From Cyrtodaria siliqua (Eukaryota > Mollusca > Bivalvia > Adapedonta > Hiatellidae), in the NCBI GenBank assembly GCA_037043455.1, contig JAWPHD010011471.1, positions 1-64,000 of the forward strand: DNA of 64,000 nucleotides, read 5' to 3'. Positions 1-9,084 of the stretch are shown one piece after another (position 1 is the first letter of the stretch; each line of letters starts with the position of its first letter). Under the pieces are notes generated by a model. That model was not told where the DNA came from, made no database searches, and saw nothing but the letters and a program-made list of their open reading frames with translations. A program made the translations under genes and the position numbers.

Positions 1-400
1 TTCATTGTATTTTCAAGTCCTTGTTTGCAGTACAGTGCGGACCTACGATGCCTTTGCGTTCGGACGCTGTGGTTTCTATAGGACCCTATATATCATTTTT
101 ACTTATATTGCCTATTATTGATGCCTTGTTGGTTAGAAAATAGTTCATGGCGGGGATATTTTTATTTACACTGTCCCGTTTTATTGGAATGACAATAGGG
201 TAAGTGTGAAGTTTGGTGCACCATAGCACCTGATTTAAATCCCCAGCAGCTTTTTTGCCACTAACCGTTCCAAGGCAATAGCCCTACTGTCAACCCTTTT
301 GTGTTTGTGACGTCATATGCCTTTATTCGTTATTAACATTGCCATTCATGTTTGTCTTTTTGTGCGTTAGGGTTTACTGTGTTAGAACAATACAAGGCGA
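1..400 (+). mobile_element. 3' end of the dispersed reverse-transcriptase element (copy R1)
   Basis: The stretch from about 120 to 385 matches, with substitutions, the non-coding tail that follows the reverse-transcriptase ORF in the copy at 20.2-21.6 kb: shared blocks include TCATGGCGGGGAT, TTTACACTGTCC, GGGTAAGTGTGA and CCGTTCCAAGG. The first 90 bases are different from that copy but match, in reverse complement, 23,236-23,330. This is therefore a variant of the family with another sequence joined in front of the shared tail. No coding part is present. Confidence 0.6.
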
Positions 401-1130
401 TGTTTACAGTTCATGTTTGTTGGAATATATTGGCCACGGCTTCAACAAAATAAAATATAAAATGTGTAGTTAAATAAAAACATATACATGGACTTTATGA
501 ACCCTGGGTACAGCAGTTCACAAAGAAAAATGTACCTAATTGAAAGTTCTTGTGTTGAAAATGTCAAAATTCTTATTAACTACACAAAACGTTATTGCTG
601 TGACTGCGAAAAACTGCCAAATGTCACGCAGTTTATGAAAAGCAAATTGTGACACGCCACACATGGGGGAAGCGGAACACAGCTTAGAAACTAGGCTAAA
701 AATAATGTGGTTAAAATAAAAATATATAAATACGTTGCGTGGCCAACATAAACATATGTCAATATAAAACAAATAGAAACAACCTCAGATAGAGAAATTG
801 ACTGACGAAAATTTCTCGCCAAAACAAAAAGCACCTAAAGAGAAAAAAGCCTCAAGTAGAGACTGCCACACATACTCCTCAAATAGAGGAAATAGCTGAC
901 GCAAATGTCTCGACAATATAAAACAAACCGCCTCAAAATAGAGAAGGCACAAAAAGACAGTCTCAGATAGAGACTGAAACAGTATTACTAAACTCCTGTA
1001 CACACCAATATTCACAATCCGATTGCCAGATTTTTTATTTCTTGTTTAAAACGGAAAGAAAACGTTGCAGTCCGCGACGTAGATTTTGCAAGAAAAATGT
1101 ATTGCCTTGGTCAGACAAATGAACATTGTC
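400..1130. other. AT-rich spacer with a degenerate duplicated block
   Basis: No gene is recognised. Between about 784 and 1,000 a block of about 93 bp appears twice in degenerate form, marked by CCTCARATAGAG and, about 20 bases on, CTGACGMAAATKTCTCG. The open frames here are short and have no recognisable protein features. Confidence 0.4.
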
Positions 1131-1142
1131 AGAATAAAAGAC

Positions 1143-1268
1143 TATGCTAATGGACCTTTGGAAACGGCCGAACACGACACATACAAAATATTGCAGTTTC
1201 GGTTTGACTGAGACTGATCATGAACGGTAGTGAAATATGCTAGCTACCGATCACGCCCTGTAGCCGTT
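1143..1268 (+). repeat. 130 bp dispersed repeat, copy C1
   Basis: One of four copies in the window (others at 6,226, 15,601 and 16,650). Shared blocks are GGACCTTTGGAAACGGCCGA, ACACGACACATAC, ATTGCAGT.TCGGTTTGA and a hairpin CGGTAG/CTACCG around GAACGGTAGTGAAATATGC. It lies directly beside the decayed SGNH ORF. It has no obvious tRNA promoter boxes and no poly-A tail, so the element class is not known. Confidence 0.7.
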
Positions 1269-1274
1269 TGACTC

Positions 1275-1704
1275 TGTTATTTCGGGTATTTTATATACCC
1301 ACCTCCCAATTTAAAGCACTTCTGTGGCCGCCTTACTATTTACCCGAACTATCACACGTTCATCCCGCCAAACTAAACGTTGAAGAATTTGTGACCACGC
1401 AATAAAAACCCAGGTATTAATTATTTGCTTTCTTTCGAAATGTTCACCATGTTCACCATTTGGCTTCTTAAGTCTGCAGCCGGTACTTGTCCAATATCGT
1501 CAGCTCCACAGTGCAACACCAGTACTTAAGGTGGATCTTCAATAGTCAACAATAGCTTGAGCCTTTTGTCGCCCCGATACCATCTCAAACCGCTTTACCC
1601 CTGCCACCAAATACTGGCGTAGTGCGTGTATAATCCCAGGCTGATTCCTTCCAATGTTGATTGTTGGTAGCGGTGGGTAGCAACGATTACTTCCGATGAC
1701 AAAG
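1275..1704 (-). pseudogene. Decayed SGNH/GDSL-hydrolase-like ORF from a transposon
   Basis: Read on the minus strand, three broken frames together show the pattern of the SGNH-hydrolase ORF carried by some retroelements: VFVIGSN near 1,700 (block I region), then VLVLHCGADDIGQVP near 1,490-1,520 (the usual form in this family is HCGxNDIG), then WSQIL.RLVWR near 1,370, then IPEI.ESNG near 1,290. Stops and frame changes interrupt it. Such hydrolase ORFs are known from tyrosine-recombinase retroelements of the Ngaro type and others. Which element this one came from cannot be decided, because no recombinase or RT is adjacent. The 130 bp repeat follows at its 3' side. Confidence 0.5.
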
Positions 1705-1739
1705 ACAATAATCATATAAGTGGAATATCTTTTTTGTTT

Positions 1740-4049
1740 TTTAACATTTTATTTGAATATCAAGTGTACAAACATTTATATACTGTACATATATGGATGC
1801 ATTATAGTCTACCTGCTCCTATAGTAAATTATAACTTCATTACATATATGGAATGGATTTAACTTCCTTCCAGTTGTAAATTAAAAACATTAGAACTATG
1901 TATCACAAACATTTTATACAGCTTATATCACAACATATTTAGACCTGCACTCCTCCTTGATTTAATTGTATTAGATTTGTATAAGGGGTACATATATGTT
2001 GAAAATAGTTCCATATCTCTGTAACTTTTCACTTGTTCTAAAAATATTGTATAGTTAGGTAGACATTTTCTCCGTTTGCAAGAATAGACATACTTCTTAT
2101 AGATGAGCACACATAGATACAAAATATAACCAATATCTGATGAACATGGTGTGCCAAGAAAAATGGACTCTGGTTTTAATTCTATTAAAATATTGCATTT
2201 TTCATGTAAGTCACTAAACAACTTTATTAATATGTTCTTAGATGACTTACATTCATAAAATAAATGCAACAATGTTTCTTTGGAATTATTCAGACATTCC
2301 ACATTTATATAATCTTTAATTTGTGAAAATAATTCGATGACTAATTATAAATTGTAAGGATTGAAGATATGAGTCATCTGTTATATGGAAAGGTTGCGTA
2401 TATAGAATTTCCCATTCTTCACTAGTCAATGCGCATTCCAAATCTGTTTGCCATTTCATTTGAGAATTATTTGGAATTTCGACTACTGACTTAAAAAATT
2501 GAGGGTAGAATGTTTGATTTACCTTTTTAGCTGTTTTAAGTTTACTAACGTTTTTATATATTGGATTCTCGATCTTATTATTATTTCTCATGCATGCTTT
2601 CCAATCAGCTGGAATTGCACTAACTAATCCTGTATAAATTAAATAAGCAATGTTAATGTCATTATTTGTGGTAAAATGTTTAAAAGAAAAAAAATACAAT
2701 TGTATTCAATAATGTCATTTATGAAAAATATATTTTTTCTACATAAGTCTTTATAAAATACCCTTCTGTTGTTAATTTTTATATTTGGGTTGTGAAAGAG
2801 TGGCTCCGATAGAATATCTTCTACTGTATTAACATCATTTTCCTGTATTAGCGCCCAAGACTGGAATTCATTTTCCCAAAAGCTATTCATTGCATTACCA
2901 ACTTTTATGAGCCCTTCTTTATGAAAATGCCATACTCTGTATCCACCGTTTTTTTCTAAATCGTTTAAAATAAGCGTTTTCCACGGTGCGAATGTGTCAC
3001 GGTCTAAAATCTAAGTGATTTAATGTGTGTGATCTTTAATCCACCTTCTTCAATAGTGTTCATCATTACATTACGTTTTATTTTATCTGGTTTACCTGAC
3101 CACAGAAAATCGAACATCGCATTTTAAATGTCGCGATATACATGCTCGGTGGATCAGGCAAGACAGTGATACATTGAATGAGTATTGGCAGGGAAAGTGT
3201 TTTTAAAATCGTTGTTTTACATTAAGGATAAATTTCAAAACTACCAATCATTTATCAATTTTTTATTTTATCGAATTTACTATGAAAATTGTGAACCACA
3301 TAGTTGTCGTTTTGCAAAATTGTATTTTATTCCTAAAACTTATAAAGAACCACTTTCATTCCATTTTACTAGTTTGCATTTATTCAATATGTCTTTACAT
3401 CTTTTTTTATGTCCGATCCAAACAATTTCAGTTTTATCAAAGTTTGCTTTTAGTCCAGAACATAACGAGAATTTGTCAACAGTTTCTAGAGTAGCATTCA
3501 GTGACTTTACATAGTCGTCAAGAAAAAGGGACGAGTCATCTGCATATTGATTTATAAGGTATTCTGAACCGACTATTTTAATACCATTAATATCAGGATT
3601 ATTTTTTGAAGCCGCACTTAAAATTTCGACACATATTATAAATAGATATGGCGATAAAGCGTCTCCCTGACGTACACCACGCTGTATGGAAAAATACCAG
3701 TATTTAATACACAACTTTCAATGTTATTGTACAAGGTTTTAAACCACTGAAGTATGGAATTCCCAAAATTGAAGAAACGTAATGCGTTTTCTATAAAACT
3801 CCTTTCAAGAGAATCGAAAGCCTTTTCAAAGTCTAATAAAACTAGAATACCCGATATATCTAATTCTTCACATTTCTCAGTAATGTCAAATATAAATCTA
3901 GTTGATTTTCCAATATTTCTACCTTTCAAAAATCCCGATTGACTTTCTGAAATAATGTTTGGAAGGATTGTCTTCAGGCGGCCTGCAATAGCTGCTGAAG
4001 CAATTTTAGTATCTACATTTAGTAACGAGATAGATCTCCAGTTTTTTAG
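1740..4049 (-). mobile_element. L1/Tx1-like non-LTR retrotransposon, 5'-truncated and frameshifted
   Basis: Minus-strand reading gives the C-terminal two thirds of a LINE ORF2. From 4,049 downward: NWRSISLLN, SQSGFLKGRN-type block, LLDFEKAFDSLE (RT motif A), GVRQGDALSPYLF (motif B), YADDSSLFLDD (motif C, catalytic pair intact), then FLWSGKPDK and EEGGLK near 3,100, and the C-terminal TLLHLFYECK region near 2,270. There is a frame change near 3,690 inside the RT and several more downstream, with stops, so it cannot encode a protein. The 3' end is the AT-rich run near 1,740. The 5' end (endonuclease, ORF1) is missing: sequence homology stops at the join with another LINE at about 4,050. The clade is judged by motif style only. 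Confidence 0.8.
3340..3929 (-). pseudogene. Reverse transcriptase domain of the minus-strand LINE
   Basis: Two overlapping frames cover the RT palm. The upstream frame (3,929 to about 3,690) has FLKGRN-like and LLDFEKAFDS; the downstream frame (about 3,690 to 3,340) has RGVRQGDALSPYLF and QYADDSSLFLDD. The peptide SCVLNTGIF ends one frame and the other resumes at once with SIQRGVRQGD, which places a single-base frameshift near 3,690. The three catalytic aspartates are present, so the copy was probably coding when inserted and has decayed since. Confidence 0.8.
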
Positions 4050-4462
4050 GCAGACGCACTAATAATGCAGCAAAACCACGGCCTATAATAGCTTGCTTTC
4101 GGGACTACGGCGACGTTACGCTCATACTTACAAACGCAAACAGGCTCCGAAACACTAACATTGGCATCAACAGAGACTACCCTCCTGAGATTACGGCTGC
4201 TCGGTCAAAACTTTGGGCTCAATACAAACAGGCTAAACAACTTAATCCACGCGGATCCGTCATAATCGGCTTTCCAGCCAAACTCATCGTCAACAATAGA
4301 GTTGTGAGAGACGAATTCCTCGAATGGAAAGATATAATGAGCGGACAGAGAATCGGACCAGCATCCTACCCACAGCGAAAATACATCCGGTCACAATCAA
4401 TGAAAGACATCTCCGAGAAATCAACCTCGGAAACTGAAATGGACGAATCCAAGTCTGTATAG
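4050..4462 (+). pseudogene. LINE ORF1 C-terminal part
   Basis: An open frame with no start in this copy reads RPIIACFRDYGDVTLIL, then RNTNIGINRDYPPEI, then a basic tail, and stops at 4,460. This is the layout of the C-terminal RNA-binding domain of ORF1 proteins in L1-type and related LINEs, where a block like NIGI..DYP.EI is conserved. The N-terminal part is absent because the element is cut at the join with the minus-strand LINE. It is followed after 65 bp by the ORF2 start at 4,528, the usual order. Confidence 0.7.
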
Positions 4463-4527
4463 ACTCTGGGCCGGCCAGTAGTGGTGAAAGACCTGAAAAA
4501 TAGGAAATAAAGGGGAAAGAACCCCGC

Positions 4528-5480
4528 GTGAGTGACAATAATTGTGAACAAAAAATCAAAATTGGACTACTTAATGTTTGTGGACTAATAAGAAAATCAA
4601 ATTTTCCTGAATTTCAATGCCTAGTTCGTAATTATATGTTCTTTGTAACTGAAACCCACCTTGATAGGGATGATAATATTGATCTAAATAGCTATGCCTT
4701 AATTAGTAAACCCCGTAAACAGAAATACTACCGCAAATCGGGCGGAATAGGTCCTTTTGTAAGAAACGATATTTCTCCATATATTGAGTTAATTGAATCA
4801 GACTCGGAATATGTTCTGTGGCTGAAATTAGCCAAATCTATTTTAAATCAGACAGTGACGTAATCTTTGGCGTTATATATATCCCCCTCTCCCAGTCACG
4901 CTTCTTTAACAATGACGAGTTTGACCTTTTTAGAGTCCGAAATAACCTAAATGTGTTCAACGTTCCCAAACATATTTCTCGCCGGCGACTTCAATGCCCA
5001 AGTTTTAACATTGATAGACTATACGACAGTAGACACGTTTTTATCTGACCTCTTTGATTTTGATCAAGAAACACAAAACTTCTTTGATCAAAAGGCAGCC
5101 ATGGAATCTCTAAATATTAAGCTTGAACGATCATCACATGATAAAAAAAAGAATAACCATGGGTATAAGCTCATCGATATATGCAAAAACAACAACTTGG
5201 TAATTCTAAATGGCAGAATTTGGAAAAAACAAAGAGGTAGGGGAAAAGACATTCCGTGGCCTCTCAGTAATTGACTACGTCATCTCCTTCCTATCTGCAT
5301 ATAGCATGCTATGTGATTCTGATATACGTCAATTAGTCGAACTTCACTCCGATGGTCACGCATTACTGTTTTTCTCTTTAGATGCATACATACCACAAAA
5401 TCAGGACACGCAACATAACTGCCCCACACAACTATCATTTAAATGGGAACCTGCAAATGTTGACACTTTTTTTAAATAAT
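4528..5480 (+). pseudogene. LINE ORF2 apurinic-type endonuclease domain
   Basis: Starts MSDNNCEQKIKIGLLNVCG, followed by VTETHLDRDDNI, KSGGIG, then in a shifted frame DVIFGVIYIP and LAGDFNAQ, then in another frame VIDYVISF and LHSDGHALL. These correspond to the N, E, GDFN, SxxDY and SDH blocks of the exonuclease-endonuclease-phosphatase fold used by LINEs to nick target DNA. The order and spacing are normal. Frame changes near 4,830, 4,950 and 5,240 make it non-functional. Confidence 0.8.
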
Positions 5481-5645
5481 CTGAGTTCAGAAGAATTATT
5501 AGACATTCAAGAACAGATAAGCACCACTCCACTCATCAGCAAGAATCAAGAATATTTCGATACTATAGTAAACAAAATAAATAATGTATTTTTAAACAGT
5601 GCAAAGGTTTCATTGACACAAAAATATATTATAAAACAAATGTAA

Positions 5646-6830
5646 ATGCAAACAAAAAAAACCTGGTATGGCAATGAATTTAGACATGCTAAGAAAATGC
5701 ATACTAAAGCAAGGAGGAGGTACTGCAAATACCCATCTGAAAATAATAAAATTGCAATGAAATCGACCTGTAAAAACTACAAAAATACTATGAATAAACA
5801 CATTAACAAATATAATAAAAACAATGAAACTCGTCTTCGACAACTAAATAAACACAGTCCAAGAGAGTACTGGAAATACTTAAATAAACTCAAACGTACT
5901 AATAAACCTGTCGAGAGCCCGGATATACAACAATTATATGACTTCTTCAAAGACATTAATTCCAAAACAGAAAATGATGTTGATGACGAACTAGAATACC
6001 CAGCTATAAATGATAATGGAAACTGTCTTAATATGCCTATCACCCTAGAGGAAACTGAAAAAAGCATTGTCAAATTACATAACGCAAAATCCCCTGCAGC
6101 CGATATGATAATCAATGAATATATAAAATCAACTAAAGTACAAATGCTACCCATCTATGTCAAACTGTTCAATGATATTCTCGACACTGGCTGTATTCCT
6201 AGACAGTGGTTAGAAGGTATTATAAAAAAGTATGATAATGGACCTTTGGAAACGGCCGAGCACGACACATACGAAATGTTGCAGTCTCGGTTTGATTGAG
6301 TATTATAATACCAATATATAAGAACAAGGGCGATGTCAAAGAACCGAACAATTATAGGCCAATTACCCTCCTAAGTTGCCTTATCAAATTATTCACAGCG
6401 GTTCTTAATAATAGACTGTCATGCTTCTTGGATAATAATACTATTTTAAAAGAAACTCAAGCAGGCTTTAGACAAAAATACTCAACATTAGATCATATAT
6501 TCACCCTCACTTCTATAATAGATCTCATAAGATTTCATAAAAAAAAATATTCACTTTATCTAAAGCGTTCGACTCAGTCTGGCGCATAGGTCTCTTCCGA
6601 AAACTTATCAAAAATGGTATAACAGGCAAGTTTTTTGGCGTAATAAAAAGCATGTATAATAACATTAAATCATGTGTTTCAAAAAATAATGAATTATCTC
6701 CCTTTTTTGACTGCGATCAAGGAGTAAGACAAGGGGAAACCCTATCCCCAATCTTATTCTCCATATATCTCAATTACTTAGAAGATTTAATGAGACGGGA
6801 AGAAGTGATATTTGGATTATGCAGAACAAT
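5646..6830 (+). pseudogene. LINE linker and N-terminal half of the reverse transcriptase, interrupted
   Basis: The basic linker (about 5,646-6,030) leads to the RT fingers. The frame breaks at 6,226 by a 74 bp insertion exactly inside the block that should read EGIIIPIYKN, then resumes with PNNYRPITLLSC and QAGFRQKYST. A further frame change near 6,560 separates KKKYSLYL from the motif A region; motif B (QGVRQGETLSPILFS) follows. Sequence then jumps from YLEDLMRREE to a C-terminal region at about 6,820, so motif C with its double aspartate is absent. The copy could not have been active after the deletion. Confidence 0.8.
6226..6299 (+). mobile_element. 74 bp insertion (copy C2 of the 130 bp repeat) with 9 bp target duplication
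   Basis: The insertion is flanked on both sides by GTATTATAA (6,217-6,225 and 6,300-6,308). Removing the insert and one copy restores the LINE codons for EGIIIPIYKN, so the interruption is clean. The insert matches the first part of the repeats at 1,143, 15,601 and 16,650 but lacks their second half (the CGGTAG hairpin). It starts with a short A run and ends at TTTGATTGA. Confidence 0.85.
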
Positions 6831-7305
6831 CTTTGCCTTAAAAATGTGAGCAAAATAATAAAACTAACATTAATCGATCAATTTAAACAAAACTGGCACG
6901 AATCGTTACAAAACTCAAACAAAGGAAGGACTAAATTACTCAGCTTTCAAAGAAACTGTATCACTAGAATTTTTTTTTTTGAAACTTGACAAAGCGATGT
7001 TTATCCCTCTGGCAAAATTCCGCACTGGTAATCATCGCCTACCAATTGAAACTGGTCGATGGAACTCTGTAGACTATAATGAAAGAAAATGTACACTGTG
7101 TGATTATAATGATATTGGTGATGAATACCATTACCTTCTTGTCTGCAATCATTTCAATAATGAACGTAAAAAGTACATGAAAACATATTTTTATAAAAAT
7201 CCAAACATTAAATATAAACAAATTATGAACACACAATCATTAAAAAGAACTGAAAGCACTAGCCCGCTTTGTCAATATTATTATAAAATATTTCTAAAAA
7301 CATAG
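6830..7305 (+). pseudogene. LINE ORF2 C-terminal cysteine region
   Basis: After the internal deletion the frame reads on to the end of ORF2. The block at 6,979-7,305 contains LAKFRTGNHRLPIE, then CTLCDYNDIGDEYHYLLVC, then HFNNERKKY, and stops at 7,303. The spacing C-x2-C ... H-x3-4-C is typical of the ORF2 C-terminal region in several LINE groups. A short T run (about 6,970) disturbs the frame upstream. Confidence 0.75.
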
Positions 7306-7427
7306 ATAATATAAAAAATAAATACAAATATTGACCTTTATATATGGCCTAACATGTGCTGAATGGTGACCTTGAACACCAGACAAATAAACAATTATTA
7401 TATGTGTAACATTATGTGTATATGTAC

Positions 7428-7487
7428 ATGTATGTATGTATGTATGTATGTATGTATGTATGTATTATATATATATATATATATCTA

Positions 7488-7525
<38 letters not shown>
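7428..7525 (+). repeat. (TATG)n followed by (TA)n microsatellite
   Basis: About eight TATG units followed by a broken TA run. It lies at the 3' side of the plus-strand LINE and may have grown from its 3' tail, as is common for LINE ends. Confidence 0.9.
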
Positions 7526-7527
<2 letters not shown>

Positions 7528-7694
7528 CATACATATATATCTATCTTAGTAGTGTGTTGTAATTATCTCCTTTTAATATACTTCAGTCTACTGAATTCAC
7601 AGATCCGGCACCTTTTTTTGTCACTGTCGCAACACAGCTGTATGTGGTTGAACGCTTACATGTGACCCATGTTAATTCTTAATCAATTCAATAT

Positions 7695-8309
7695 ATTTCA
7701 CGCACGCACGCACGCACGCACCACGCACGCACGCAAGCACGCACGATCGCACGCACACACACGTAAGCGCACGCGCACACACATACACATGTACACACGT
7801 ACACACATACACAGTACACGTGAACACAAGAACACAGGTACACACATACACACACACACCAACACACGTATAGACGCGTACACACACGCACACACGCGCA
7901 CACACACATACGCACGCGCGAGCACTCCCACGCGCAGTCGCTCACGAATGCGCACTCGTACGCGCACACGCACGCGCGCAGTCACGCGCACGCATACACG
8001 CAATCACGCAATCACGCACGCGCACACACACACACAAACAGACAGAGGTAAACACACGTAAACACACACATGTACACAAACACGCACGTACACGCACGTA
8101 CATACACGTACACACATGTACAAATACACACGCAAACACATACACAGCTACACACGTACTCACATACACAGTACACGTGAACACAAGCACACACGTACAC
8201 ACGTACACGAACGCGCGCGCGCACACACGCATGCATGCGCACACACAAACACACAAACACACACACAGGTAAACACACGTAACACACGTAACACACACAC
8301 ACACACGCA

Positions 8310-8341
<32 letters not shown>

Positions 8342-8402
8342 CACATGCACTAGTACGCACACGCACGTACACGCACGCACGCACGCACGCACGCACGCAT
8401 TT
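7695..8402 (+). repeat. Compound (AC)n/(GCAC)n simple-sequence tract
   Basis: About 700 bp of alternating purine-pyrimidine sequence built from AC, GCAC and occasional GTAC or ATAC units. It has almost no stop codons on either strand and therefore produces several long false ORFs. Alternating CA/CG runs of this length can adopt Z-DNA under supercoiling. A second partial internal duplication is visible: the GTACACGTGAACACAAG block occurs near 7,815 and again near 8,172. Confidence 0.9.
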
Positions 8403-8925
8403 CGTATATACAAAGCCTAGATATGCCTCACCAAACATATATATTGGCATTTTGAGCGGACCGTAGCACCCCTGTCACCCATGCAGGCTGTCGACTCTCA
8501 TGTAACTGCATCTCGTCCATGGCTGTTCCTTGCGCTGTTCCACGGCGGGCGGGACAAGAGAGACGACACCGATCTTGGTCCTCAGCACTACCAGGGTGAA
8601 AAGGCAAACAGTGTCGGTGTCCACAGGGAAGAGTTCAATCATATGCCGGCGATGTCTGTTTGTAGGGTTCGGTGGATGTGTACGGGGAGGGGGTAGGAGG
8701 GGAAAAGAGGATTCTACAGGATAACATTAAATTAACGAATACAAGATGACAGTAGTTAATATTATTTCACAATAACATAACAAAAAAGTTCGCATAAAAG
8801 AAATAACCCTTGCCCTATAACGTGCTCTCATGACAGATCCCGATACACGGCACCTCCCGGTTTACGTACCCATACGACGAACGAGTCTAGGGTAAGGAAT
8901 CTTACTAAAAAGAAACAACTAACTC
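8403..8925. other. Spacer, nothing recognised
   Basis: Unique-looking sequence with two overlapping short plus-strand frames (8,481-8,724) that differ in frame and show no signal, domain or splice support. Nothing can be assigned. Confidence 0.4.
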
Positions 8926-8929
8926 AGTG

Positions 8930-9003
8930 GCGCCGGGAGGGTTTGAACTAGCTTCATCCGGATTTCAAATTCAACCCCTATCCACTGGGCTTGGCTGATA
9001 CGT
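8930..9003 (-). repeat. tRNA-like sequence, possible SINE head
   Basis: On the minus strand GCCCAGTGGATAGGG resembles an A box and AGTTCAAACCCTCCC, about 40 bases on, resembles a B box. The order and distance are those of an internal RNA polymerase III promoter. Stem pairing is imperfect, so this is not called as a functional tRNA gene; a SINE head or a tRNA pseudogene is more likely. Confidence 0.4.
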
Positions 9004-9084
9004 TATTCTATTTGATCTGATTATCTACTCTCTGTGTATCTTGACTGTGAGGAAAGCCTTTCATTTATTTCTGGATCTCTTTCT

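Larger units (their letters stand above)
4050..7310 (+). mobile_element. Second non-LTR retrotransposon, truncated and internally deleted
   Basis: A different LINE family on the plus strand. It begins inside ORF1, continues through an endonuclease domain (about 4,530-5,480), a linker, an RT start (about 6,040-6,830) and ends with a C-terminal cysteine region at 6,979-7,305. At least five frame changes are present, a 74 bp foreign insertion splits the RT at 6,226, and the part that should carry RT motif C is deleted near 6,820. The 3' flank runs into a (TATG)n/(TA)n tract. The clade was not assigned: the PNNYRPITLLSC, FIDLSKAFDS-like and GVRQGETLSPILFS motifs fit several I/Jockey/CR1-type groups. 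Confidence 0.85.

Noticed and set aside
7669..8466. Long overlapping ORFs on both strands (up to 134 codons)
   Set aside because: They lie within the (AC)n/(GCAC)n tract, which lacks stops in several frames; the peptides are simple His/Thr/Arg or Cys/Val runs.
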